NCBI GenBank assembly: GCA_016717325.1
Contig: JADKFV010000032.1
Location: forward strand, 1-64,000
Origin: Bacteroidota bacterium
GTDB taxonomy: Bacteria; Bacteroidota; Bacteroidia; AKYH767-A; OLB10
Direction of reading: 5' to 3'
DNA length: 64,000 nt
The position numbers and the translations under genes are program-made. The first letter of the stretch is position 1. Each line of letters begins with the position of its first letter. Below the pieces are notes generated by a model. The model did not search any database. It was not told the DNA's origin and saw only the letters and a program-made list of their open reading frames with translations. This document shows, piece after piece, positions 47,328-54,926 of this stretch.

Positions 47328-47946
47328 TTAATGAAAGGTGCCAGCGTTGCCTAAGTCTGTTGCTTGGGGTAATTGATGTGACCGATAATATAAGGCCCAA
47401 CACTCACCTGTATATGTGAAATACTTTACCAAACCTTCTTTGCGACTCCAATAAATTTCTTTGGGCATTAACTCTAACTCATTTTGTTTAGTACTGGTTA
47501 ACTTGTCTTTTTTAGCATAATTAATATGTCGTTATATTCTTTTTCCGTTTACTATTATTTTTCATTCAAAATGCGCATTGAATCATTATTGAAAAAGTGG
47601 AATTATAATACGATATGTATTTCGAACATTTGGCTTTAGGCACTGCTTTGTAAATGGCAATCAAACTTTCTTGTTTTGGCAAATTAAATATATTCTTGTT
47701 ATAATAAATTATATCACCATGATGTGGGTTATATTTAAAAAGTTCAAATGTTGGACTCGCACTATACCATAATTTTCGCTCAATAATATAACTAGTGTCC
47801 ATTTCGTTGTCAGAAGAAGCGAAAATTAATGTATCACCTGCTTGATATGGCATCCAAACTAAATCCTCGTCAGAAAATTTAGTCTTTACAGGTATACATC
47901 CATAAATAACAAGGCCATACAAAATAATAAATATAATTTTTTTCAT
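47328..47946 (-). CDS. lipoprotein, candidate immunity protein (frameshifted)
   Basis: Begins KKIIFIILYGLVIYGC, a lipobox, then VKTKFSDEDLVWMPYQAGDT, NEMDTSYIIERKLWYSASPT and GDIIYYNKNIFN. The open frame ends at 47566. Three small homopolymer corrections near 47590, 47570 and 47555 continue it as FNNDSMRILNEK..., YWSRKEGLVKYFTYTGECW-like text and AGTFH at 47328. The result is a close paralogue of the intact 207-residue protein at 54927, including the 3' flank. It starts three bases after the Rhs-hydrolase 2 gene. A periplasm-facing lipoprotein fits an immunity factor against an exported lipase; this is inference. Confidence 0.7.
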
Positions 47947-47949
47947 AAA

Positions 47950-48480
47950 TTATTTGCCTTTCAAAATAGAATTTAATGATGGAGTCGGTGAACTTTTTAT
48001 CAAATCCATAATATTAAATTCTGGTTTTTTAATATCATAATTAGGTGGTGAAGCTAGGGTTTGTCCTGGTATTAGATTAAAAATTCCAATAAATGTTGGA
48101 ACATAATGGCCACCAGCGTTTCCAAAAACACTTCCTGTTATATCGGGCATAATCACAAATTTTGTAACACCTTTGATTGGACCAAAACAAGAACCACCAG
48201 ATATTAATGAAGTGCTAACAATTCCTATTGAAGCAACTTTGTCACTTCTCCTGCTATATTGAACTGATGGAATATTTTGCGGGGTCATAATTTCCATGGG
48301 TTCTTGTGGTGCTAAATAAATGATTTGTTCTACTTTGTTTTTGATTATGCCATTTTTAAAAGCTGCGTCTAAAGCATAAGCCACACCTGCAGCATGTGCG
48401 CACCCTTGGCTATGAGCTACAATTTTTATTGTTTCATCTTTTGCAAGTGTTATTTCGCCTGTTTGTATTTTTTGGATTAG
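47950..48480 (-). CDS. alpha/beta-hydrolase tip of orphan Rhs cassette 3
   Basis: Continues cassette 3 after a one-base break near 48480: FELIQKIQTGEITLAKDETI, then KIVAHSQGCAHAAGVAYALD with the nucleophile Ser of an (A/G)HSQG elbow, VEQIIYLAPQEP, SRRSDKVASIGIVS with an Asp, and GNAGGHYVPTFIG with a likely catalytic His. This is the order of a lipase/esterase of the alpha/beta hydrolase class. It has its own ATG at 48384 but that lies after the elbow, so it is not a separate gene. It is immediately followed by the lipoprotein gene. Confidence 0.72.
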   Translation of the reverse strand, partial: LIQKIQTGEITLAKDETIKIVAHSQGCAHAAGVAYALDAAFKNGIIKNKVEQIIYLAPQEPMEIMTPQNIPSVQYSRRSDKVASIGIVSTSLISGGSCFGPIKGVTKFVIMPDITGSVFGNAGGHYVPTFIGIFNLIPGQTLASPPNYDIKKPEFNIMDLIKSSPTPSLNSILKGK

Positions 48481-49970
48481 TTCAAACCTGATTGCACCCC
48501 AGCCAAAAATCTATCATTTGCATTTGACCAAGTGTGATCGCTACCATTTATAAAAAAGTTTCTCTTATCATTTAATGCCTCATCAAATAATGGTACCATA
48601 GAATTTGTTTCTCCCCAATAATCAAATCCTTTACCTAAATAAGCCGGTCCCTTATCAGATGATTCATATGTAGGGTACGGTCTATAATGTGGATTTGGAA
48701 TGTACCTACAGTCTAAACCAGGATATACCTTAAGCACATTTTTTCTATTATCCTTGCCTGTAGCTTGATCTAACATTAACCCATTGATAAAAATCACGAA
48801 TCTGCCATCCGGATCAAATGCTTGTATTGGGGTATTGGCTGAAAAGATATAGGTACTCATTTCAGGGTAGTCTTTTGAGAGTGGATCCACACTCATCCAC
48901 CTCCCCAACCTACTATCATAAATCCTTGCACCAAAATCCAAATTACCACCATCAACAGAAATCTCATTATCATTCTCCTTACCATTAAACCCAAACCTAT
49001 ACGCCTCCCCACCGGCACTAAACGTTCGCTCTTGCATTGTCATGCCAAAGGGATAATAATCGGTGGCTGAAACAATATCGGGCATGTAATAAGCTATAGT
49101 GGTGTTTGAACCAAGTGGTGCGCGAGGTATTTTTCTATCACTTATTACAGCCATGACGTTGCCTAAATGGTTACTCAGTTCATAATTTTTTAAACCCAAA
49201 TTGTGATTGAGTATTATTGGTGGTGTTATGCTTGCAGTGAGGTCTATTGTTGTTTTGTCTATACCCAATCGGCTGCTGCCGTATATGCTGCGCTCTATAA
49301 GTTTAAAACTGGTAATGCTGCTTGCAGTGCTCTTTTGGTAATTAGCCATAATGTTTCCTTGTGCATCGCGCACATAGTAGGTGTATGTCCACAAGGTGGG
49401 GTTGTCGGTGCCTCCATTTTCAAAGCTGCTGCCATCGGGCTTTAGTATTTTTGCAATGCGGTTGCCCATGGCATCGTACACATATTCCAAATCAGCTTTT
49501 GTAGAAATGCCGGTGCGTATTATCTTTTTTATTTTTCCACTTACTGTCCATTTTATTTCCTGTATTTCTTCGGTTTTGTCTTGCGTGAGATTGCCTATTG
49601 CATCGTAAGTGTAATTATTTGCTGTGGTTATATTATTGCTGTTTTGAAATACGCCCCCATCATCAATATCGGCTGTGTGTATGCCGCTGGCTATGGCATC
49701 GTTTACATGGTATAGTTTATTGCTTTTTAAATTGTTGCCATTCTGCTCATCGTATTTATAATTCATATCATCGAACTTTACACCGGTAGCATTGTACCGT
49801 TGCAGATTTTTTATGTTGCCATTGGCATCGTAAGTATAACTTGTTTTGTACATGTTTGCTATAGCGCCAATGTTTGTCCAGTTATTGCTCGTGGCATCAA
49901 AATTAGTAAACGAATTTGATTGCGCAATGCGGTTTAGCTGATCGTATTTGTAGGCGTTGGCTTTTTTCAT
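48477..49970 (-). CDS. orphan Rhs cassette 3: YD repeats and core
   Basis: Starts MKKANAYKYDQLNRIAQSNS, already inside the YD-repeat region, with SYTYDANGNIKNLQRYNATG, DLEYVYDAMGNRIAKILKPD, YYVRDAQGNIMANYQKSTAS and the core ATDYYPFGMTMQERTFSAGG ... RIYDSRLGRWMSVDPLSKDY. The variable part begins after FDPDGRFVIFINGLM. Full Rhs proteins have over 1000 residues before the core; here only about 380 remain, so it is a truncated, orphan copy. About 1 kb is nearly identical in DNA to cassette 4 (52911-53895). It ends at a frame break that leads into the hydrolase tip. Confidence 0.85.
   Translation of the reverse strand: MKKANAYKYDQLNRIAQSNSFTNFDATSNNWTNIGAIANMYKTSYTYDANGNIKNLQRYNATGVKFDDMNYKYDEQNGNNLKSNKLYHVNDAIASGIHTADIDDGGVFQNSNNITTANNYTYDAIGNLTQDKTEEIQEIKWTVSGKIKKIIRTGISTKADLEYVYDAMGNRIAKILKPDGSSFENGGTDNPTLWTYTYYVRDAQGNIMANYQKSTASSITSFKLIERSIYGSSRLGIDKTTIDLTASITPPIILNHNLGLKNYELSNHLGNVMAVISDRKIPRAPLGSNTTIAYYMPDIVSATDYYPFGMTMQERTFSAGGEAYRFGFNGKENDNEISVDGGNLDFGARIYDSRLGRWMSVDPLSKDYPEMSTYIFSANTPIQAFDPDGRFVIFINGLMLDQATGKDNRKNVLKVYPGLDCRYIPNPHYRPYPTYESSDKGPAYLGKGFDYWGETNSMVPLFDEALNDKRNFFINGSDHTWSNANDRFLAGVQSGLN
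48973..49964 (-). repeat. ~1-kb near-identical Rhs repeat, copy 1
   Basis: Matches 52911-53895 with scattered substitutions and a few indels; the 46800-47040 and 45150-45290 regions carry shorter pieces of the same core. Confidence 0.85.
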
Positions 49971-50052
49971 TTATCAAAAAACTCAAATTAGCTTTGTTGT
50001 GATAATTTATTTTAAGTAGATTTACAAACCGAATTTTAAAAAGCAAATTAAA

Positions 50053-50283
50053 ATGATACGAACTTTCATAACTCCAACGCAAGGCAACTATAGTGTGACT
50101 TTGGAATTTCCCGAAGATTATTTGGGGCAAGAATTAGAACTTAATGTATTTAAGAAACAAGAAGGTTTGGTGGCTGAAAAAAAAACTACACCTATAAAAT
50201 TATCAGACAAATACAGGGGCATATTTACGAAAGAGGATGGCAAAAAATTTAATGAATACATTACAAACGCTAGAAACGAATAG
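50053..50283 (+). CDS. VapB-like antitoxin, truncated, with decayed toxin
   Basis: 76 residues: MIRTFITPTQGNYSVTLEFP, then DKYRGIFTKEDGKKFNEYIT and NARNE. The C-terminal part (DKYRG...F...YITNARNE) parallels the antitoxin at 50465 (EKYAGKLPSHIADELQNYVT, ESRNEW). Where that has TGG (Trp), this has TAG, so the last residues are lost. The N-terminal half (YSVTLEFPEDYLGQELELNV) differs and may bind a different operator. The toxin gene that should overlap is a remnant (50280-50336). Confidence 0.7.
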   Translation: MIRTFITPTQGNYSVTLEFPEDYLGQELELNVFKKQEGLVAEKKTTPIKLSDKYRGIFTKEDGKKFNEYITNARNE

Positions 50284-50336
50284 GACAGGGATTTTTAATT
50301 GATATCAATGTAATTTCAAATTTGATTGCAATATGA
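50280..50336 (+). pseudogene. VapC toxin remnant
   Basis: In the VapC frame it reads IGQGFLIDINVISNLIAI then a stop, matching the start of the intact VapC (MEQTQYLIDTNIV). The start codon is ATA in place of ATG. The same G-to-A change makes the TAG that ends the antitoxin. Nothing of the remaining PIN domain is left. Confidence 0.7.
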
Positions 50337-50464
50337 TGGCGCGAATGCTTGAAACAATTTTTCACATACATTAATGATGACAAATAAACCCACTTTCTAG
50401 AAAATAAAAGTTGGTCGCTCATAATTACTTATTAAAATAAAATAGATTTAAAAATAAATACAAA

Positions 50465-50680
50465 ATGGAAACAGTACTTGTACAAATAAACAATCAAAAG
50501 GCTTACAAGCTTTTAGAAGATTTGGCAGACTTAAACATAATTAAGGTGCTTAAAAAAAGCATCCAACAGGAACAAAAACTTTCTGAAAAGTACGCAGGCA
50601 AGTTGCCTTCTCATATTGCTGATGAACTTCAAAATTATGTAACTGAAAGCCGAAACGAATGGAACAAACGCAATATTTAA
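50465..50680 (+). CDS. VapB-type antitoxin
   Basis: 71 residues, METVLVQINNQKAYKLLEDL onward to ESRNEWNKRNI. The N-terminal half is a short ribbon-helix-like or swapped-hairpin DNA-binding type. The C-terminal helix (HIADELQNYVTESRNEWN) would wrap the toxin. It overlaps the PIN-domain toxin by 22 bases, the usual arrangement for vapBC. The family name is inferred from the partner; the sequence itself is too short to class firmly. Confidence 0.8.
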   Translation: METVLVQINNQKAYKLLEDLADLNIIKVLKKSIQQEQKLSEKYAGKLPSHIADELQNYVTESRNEWNKRNI

Positions 50681-51048
50681 TTGATACCAATATCGTTATT
50701 GATTATCTCGGCAAAAAATTGCCTCCCACTGGTATGAATTTTATGAATGCTATTATAGATGCCGTGCCTAATGTGTCGGTTGTAACTAAAATTGAATTAC
50801 TCGGCTTTAATGCCCCTGACGAACATTATCAATTGCTTGTCAATTTTATGAACGATGCTACAGTATTAGATTTAACTGACAATATAGTTGACCAAAGTAT
50901 TGATGTGCGCAAGAAACATAAGACCAAACTTCCAGATGCTATCATTGCAGCAACCGCTGTTGTGTTTAATTTGGTTTTAATCTCTCGTAATATTTCTGAC
51001 TTTAAAAATATTGATGGGTTACAAGTTATTGACCCGTACAACTTATAA
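50659..51048 (+). CDS. vapC: VapC-type PIN-domain toxin
   Basis: 129-residue PIN-domain RNase. The acidic active-site residues are in place: YLIDTNIVIDYL (first Asp), VTKIELLGF (Glu), TKLPDAIIAATAVVF (Asp) and SRNISDFKNIDGLQVIDPYN (C-terminal Asp). VapC toxins cut tRNA or rRNA when freed from VapB. It overlaps its antitoxin at 50465. Length is normal and the gene looks intact. Confidence 0.93.
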   Translation: MEQTQYLIDTNIVIDYLGKKLPPTGMNFMNAIIDAVPNVSVVTKIELLGFNAPDEHYQLLVNFMNDATVLDLTDNIVDQSIDVRKKHKTKLPDAIIAATAVVFNLVLISRNISDFKNIDGLQVIDPYNL

Positions 51049-51598
51049 TTGTAGTAGCAATACAAGGCGAGGCTATCAAATTTAAAAAACCAAAAACTAA
51101 AATTTATGGCACGCGATACAATCGCGCGCCAGTAGTAAATTTTGAAAATATTTTATTTACAACGCTACTCCATTTTTGATGTATATAGAATTTTGTACAA
51201 TAGATAAATCTCTATTTCTCGTGCGGCTGCGCCCAAATGGGGCGGGGTGTGCGCAAGTCAAAATCTTGTGTTGCTTTTTTTAACTGTATGTGTATACGTT
51301 GTGGCAATTTTTTTTTCTTTACCAAAAGTATGAAATGAATTGTGTAATTGCTTTTTAAATATAAAATACCTCATTTTGGATGCAAACACATTACAAAAAA
51401 AACATCGTGCGAACGCGTAAGCCCCAACAAAATTTATGCATTTGCACACCACGAAAAAAAACTGCCACATCTGTGGCAGCTATTTTATTTTTAATATTTG
51501 ATTTGCAACGGTAAGTATATACGTTGCTTTAGCTTCTTGCCCTGCGCACGAGTCACCTGCCCACTGGCATGGCTAAGGCACTCGCGAGGCTGTGAAAC
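51049..51598. other. intergenic between vapC and a TonB-C-like gene: start module (e), terminator and hairpins
   Basis: No gene. It holds a near-perfect hairpin GGCACGCGAT-ACA-ATCGCGCGCC (51108-51130). Start module (e) follows, on the minus strand: TACTTTTG (51323-51330) then TTGCCACAACGTATACACAT, whose frame soon ends. The spacer GCGTAAGCCCCAACAA, the terminator at 51455-51478, and module (f) GCAACGTATATACTTACCGT (51509-51530) complete it. Confidence 0.6.
51455..51478 (-). terminator. terminator closing the cassette of 51599-53969
   Basis: On the minus strand CTGCCACA-GA-TGTGGCAG followed by eight T, a strong intrinsic terminator about 120 bases after the stop at 51599. Confidence 0.85.
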
Positions 51599-52063
51599 TT
51601 ACTTTAACTTAATATCGTATGGTGGGTATTCAATGAATACTAAAAACGATTCAGGAAAAAATTGTTTAGCCTCTCTATCATAAAAATAACCTGGCAAAAA
51701 GTGTTTATATGCTTTCACCAGTCTAATAGCCTCTTTTTCGCACTCCTTACAATCTTGTATGCCTTGTGTTACCTTTACCTTTGTTATCACGCAATCACTA
51801 TCTACAAATAATTCTAAAATCACAGTTCCTTTAACGCCAAAATAAATTTCTTGAGGTATTACTATATTTGAATCAATAAAAGTTTTAAATTGCTTGTAGC
51901 CTCCATTAATTCTATCCTCAAATGGATATAAGCTATCTGCTTCAGAATGCATCGCTGTTGGATATTTCGGTTTTTCACAACTAAATTTTTCATTTTTTTG
52001 TGCCTTAGCATTTTGCAAAAGCAAAAAGAGAATGGAATTGCAAAGGAATAATATTGCTTTCAT
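51599..52063 (-). CDS. secreted TonB-C-like single-domain protein (candidate immunity gene)
   Basis: 154 residues. A signal peptide (AILFLCNSILFLLLQNAKAQ) is followed by one domain resembling the TonB C-terminal fold: GGYKQFKTFIDSNIVIPQEI, GVKGTVILELFVDSDCVITK, KVKVTQGIQDCKECEKEAIR and LVKAYKHFLPG. There is no membrane anchor or proline-rich linker, so it is not a working TonB. It lies 27 bases after the Rhs cassette 4 stop on the same strand and before the cassette's terminator, hence the immunity suggestion. An alternative is a stray periplasmic TonB-C protein, common in Bacteroidota. Confidence 0.78.
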   Translation of the reverse strand: MKAILFLCNSILFLLLQNAKAQKNEKFSCEKPKYPTAMHSEADSLYPFEDRINGGYKQFKTFIDSNIVIPQEIYFGVKGTVILELFVDSDCVITKVKVTQGIQDCKECEKEAIRLVKAYKHFLPGYFYDREAKQFFPESFLVFIEYPPYDIKLK

Positions 52064-52090
52064 ATTTAATTTGAATTTTTGCTTTAATAT

Positions 52091-52659
52091 TTATTGCATC
52101 CCTTTGAGGCCTTGAATCCAAAAAGAGGGCACCAGAATTTTGTCGTTTTTGATGGTTGACTTTTCACCGTCTTTCCATTTAACAAAACCATCTTTTAAAT
52201 TACCGGCAGAAACTCCTTGCCCACCTTGCCATATTTGAATTGCACCATCATAAGTACTTGGCTCAGAATAATCTTGATTAAGATATAAATTTATATCAGG
52301 ATTAATTTTAGAAAGTAAAAACCCAAAGCGTCTCCTTTCTTACCTTTTCCTGCGTTGCAAGAACCTAACAAACAACTTCCATCCTTTTCAACCATTTTTA
52401 GAATACTACCAAGAGATTCCATTTCTGTAGTACTTGAAGTGCCTTCGTGGTATTGTTTTGCCTCTTTCCAATGAATTGATTCGTCAGTTATCCATCCGTT
52501 TACTGGGTCAACATGCGATTTAGTGATAATTTCACCGCCTGACTCAGTGCCATGCGTAAAGATTACAAGATTTTTAATTTTAATATCCTTATAAAGTGAT
52601 TGTGCTTTCTGCGTTGCCTTTTCCATTGAAGTTTCTATAATCACTTCAAATGTTCCCAT
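52091..52659 (-). CDS. tip of orphan Rhs cassette 4: possible His-Gly/Cys peptidase domain
   Basis: Continues cassette 4 after a one-base break near 52660: SAAMGTFEVIIETSMEKATQ, then IKIKNLVIFTHGTESGGEII, a middle loop, and MVEKDGSCLLGSCNAGKGKK. After one T is added to the run near 52317 it reads ALGFLLSKINPDINLYLNQD and ends WIQGLKGMQ at 52091. A hydrophobic strand ending in His-Gly, followed about 70 residues later by a strand ending in (G)SC, is the catalytic dyad layout of caspase-like (clan CD, DUF4347/gingipain-type) domains. This is a pattern-based proposal, not a family match. Confidence 0.6.
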
Positions 52660-53969
52660 TGCAGCTGATTTACTAAACTCCTTTTGATTTGTTCATCGGA
52701 TGTTATAACAATTAATAAATTCGGTTTAGGCGTAGTACTTTTCTTTGCCTCCTCTCCATCTAAATCAATTGCCATGATAGGCGAGTTACTCGCAAACTGA
52801 TATGGTGTAAGTTCAGGATATTGTTTAGTTAAGGGGTCAATACTCAAAAACCTCCCCAGCCTTCCATCATAAATCCTCATGCCATAATCTTGTGTGTTGC
52901 TTTCGGTATCATTCTCCTTCCCATTAAACCCAAACCTATACGCCACCCCACCGGCACTAAATGTTCGCTCTTGCATAGTCATACCAAAGGGATAATAATC
53001 GGTGGCAGATACAATATCGGGCATGTAATAAGCTATAGTGGTGTTTGAGCCCAGTGGTGCGCGAGGTATTTTTCTATCACTAATCACAGTGGTAACGTTG
53101 CCTAAATGATTACTCAATTCATAATTTTTTAAACCCAAATTGTGATTGAGTATTGTTGGTGGTGTTGTGCTTGCTGTGAGGTCTATGTTTGTTTTGTCTA
53201 TACCCAATCGGCTGCTGCCGTATATGCTGCGTTCTATAAGTTTGAAACTTGTAATGCTGCTTGCAGTACTCTTTTGATAATTGGCCATTATGTTGCCTTG
53301 AGCATCGCGCACGTAGTAGGTGTATGTCCATTGTGTGGGGTTGTCGGCACCGCCATTTTCAAGGCTGCTGCCATCGGGTTTTACTATTTTTGCAATGCGG
53401 TTGCCCATGGCATCGTACACATATTCCAAATCGGGTTTTGTAGAAATGCCGGTGCGTATTATCTTTTTTATTTTTCCACTTACTGTCCACTCTATATTTT
53501 GTATTTGCTCACTCACATCTTTCGTGAGATTACCTATTGCATCATAAGTATAATTACTAGCAGTGGTAACATTGGTGGTATTATATGTTCCCTCATCATC
53601 AATATCTGCTGTGTGTATGCCGCTGGCTATGGCATCGTTTACGTGGTATAGTTTATTGCTTATTAAGTTGCCATTCTGCTCATCGTATTTATAAGTCATA
53701 TCATCGAACTTTACACCCGCAGCATTGTACCGTTGCAGATTTTTTATATTGCCATTGGCATCGTAAGTATAACTTGTTTTGTACATGTTTGCTATAGCGC
53801 CAATGTTTGTCCAGTTATTGCTCGTGGCATCAAAATTAGTAAACGAATTTGATTGTGCAATGCGGTTTAGCTGGTCGTATTTGTAGGCGTTGGCCATTGG
53901 CAGGCTTGTGGGTGTAGCATCGCTTGTACTTGTTGTGTAGTTGTAGGTTGGTAATATTGTGGTGGCCAT
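52641..53969 (-). CDS. orphan Rhs cassette 4: YD repeats and core
   Basis: 442 residues in the open frame. It begins MATTILPTYNYTTSTSDATP, then ANAYKYDQLNRIAQSNSFTN and the same YD repeats as cassette 3, the core ATDYYPFGMTMQERTFSAGG and RIYDGRLGRFLSIDPLTKQY. The tip starts after AIDLDGEEAKKSTTPKP (LLIVITSDEQIKRSL). The frame breaks just before the peptidase-like part. Like the other cassettes it lacks the large N-terminal part of a secreted Rhs protein. Its DNA between 52911 and 53895 is nearly the same as that of cassette 3. Confidence 0.85.
   Translation of the reverse strand: MATTILPTYNYTTSTSDATPTSLPMANAYKYDQLNRIAQSNSFTNFDATSNNWTNIGAIANMYKTSYTYDANGNIKNLQRYNAAGVKFDDMTYKYDEQNGNLISNKLYHVNDAIASGIHTADIDDEGTYNTTNVTTASNYTYDAIGNLTKDVSEQIQNIEWTVSGKIKKIIRTGISTKPDLEYVYDAMGNRIAKIVKPDGSSLENGGADNPTQWTYTYYVRDAQGNIMANYQKSTASSITSFKLIERSIYGSSRLGIDKTNIDLTASTTPPTILNHNLGLKNYELSNHLGNVTTVISDRKIPRAPLGSNTTIAYYMPDIVSATDYYPFGMTMQERTFSAGGVAYRFGFNGKENDTESNTQDYGMRIYDGRLGRFLSIDPLTKQYPELTPYQFASNSPIMAIDLDGEEAKKSTTPKPNLLIVITSDEQIKRSLVNQLQWEHLK
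52911..53895 (-). repeat. ~1-kb near-identical Rhs repeat, copy 2
   Basis: Partner of 48973-49964 in the same orientation; the copies differ mainly by single substitutions and a few short indels (for example KYDEQNGNLISNK against KYDEQNGNNLKSNK). Confidence 0.85.
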
Positions 53970-54067
53970 TTCGTTGAAATAATATTTTCTCGATGCAATA
54001 ATTCTAAAAAAAGTTTTTCTGATTTAATTTTAACTATTTTTACAAAAGAAATTTATATTTTTGATTA

Positions 54068-54316
54068 ATGCCAACTGTATTGATGATATTCGGATGGAGA
54101 ATTTTTTTCTACTCAAACGAGGGGAACGAACCAATACATGTGCAAGCTCAAAAGGCAGAAATGGAATGCAAATATTGGTTAATTTCCGAAACTTTTGAAA
54201 TTGTTGAAGAGTATAACTTTAACATGAAACCATCGGATAAAAGAGAAATACGAAAAATAATTTTCGAACATTTTGATTACATTATTCAGCAGTGGAATTT
54301 ATATTTTAAAAAATAA
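54068..54316 (+). CDS. DUF4160 domain-containing protein
   Basis: 82 residues with the family's start and middle: MPTVLMIFGWRIFFYSNEGN, EPIHVQAQKAEMECKYWL and REIRKIIFEHFDYIIQQW. DUF4160 genes are widespread beside DUF2442 genes, as here, and the pair is regarded as a likely toxin-antitoxin-like or defence-linked module of unknown action. TATTTTTG ends about seven bases before the ATG and fits TAnnTTTG, giving a very short leader. It lies in plus orientation inside the Rhs island. Confidence 0.92.
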   Translation: MPTVLMIFGWRIFFYSNEGNEPIHVQAQKAEMECKYWLISETFEIVEEYNFNMKPSDKREIRKIIFEHFDYIIQQWNLYFKK

Positions 54317-54321
54317 AAACA

Positions 54322-54564
54322 ATGGAATCAATTGATTTTGCAAAAATAACAAAGTGTGAAATAAAAGACGGACAACTTAATATTAGAACCTCTGATAATA
54401 ATTTTAGTTTCGAAATAAAAAACATTTCAGAAAGGTTGGCCAAAGCAACTGAAACGCAACTTGCCAAATTTATAATTTCGCCATCTGGCTATGGTATACA
54501 TTGGATAGATTTAGATGAGGACATTTCATTACATGGCTTATTAAATACTTCAAATAAAGTTTAA
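54322..54564 (+). CDS. DUF2442 domain-containing protein
   Basis: 80 residues. Begins MESIDFAKITKCEIKDGQLN, with FIISPSGYGIHWIDLDEDIS, the typical DUF2442 end, then LHGLL. It follows the DUF4160 gene by five bases, so both are one operon. DUF2442 domains may bind DNA and repress the pair; this is inference from size and pairing. Confidence 0.92.
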   Translation: MESIDFAKITKCEIKDGQLNIRTSDNNFSFEIKNISERLAKATETQLAKFIISPSGYGIHWIDLDEDISLHGLLNTSNKV

Positions 54565-54659
54565 GCATTTTTTTGCACTTTGGTTTTTTAATGTTATTAA
54601 CGCTATCATTACTTTTGGATAGACTATTGAAATACCCGCCAATTTCATTTGAGGCTGAG

Positions 54660-54731
54660 TATTGTTTTTTAACTGTATGTGTATACGTTTCGGCATTTTA
54701 TTTTCGAAAATTATTTTTGCTTTACATTTGT
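54660..54731 (-). repeat. cassette start module (g), remnant
   Basis: On the minus strand ATGCCGAAACGTATACACAT (ATG at about 54697), preceded by TTACAAATGTAAAGC. The frame reads MPKRIHIQLKNNTQPQ and then leaves the conserved part. It is a start module without a toxin body, or its body was lost. Confidence 0.5.
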
Positions 54732-54867
54732 AAGGAATTAATTTCGCGAACTCTCCAAAAATAAAAGCGACCTCAATAAAAATGCTAACGAATTACAAGC
54801 CAAAAAATAATTGTGATTGAACTCGCACAAGTGCCAACAATAAAAATGCAATTGAATACCGCTCAAA

Positions 54868-54895
54868 AAAAACTGGCGCGAATGCGGCAGTTTAT
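54868..54895 (-). terminator. terminator after the lipoprotein gene
   Basis: On the minus strand AACTGCCGC-ATTC-GCGCCAGTT plus eight T, identical in core to the one at 47260-47297, with the same spacer beyond. Confidence 0.65.
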
Positions 54896-54926
54896 AAATT
54901 CAATTCGAAAAATTATCAATATCTCG

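Noticed and set aside
54573..54764. A 63-residue plus-strand frame after the DUF2442 gene
   Set aside because: It runs through the minus-strand start module (g) and spacer and has no conserved features.
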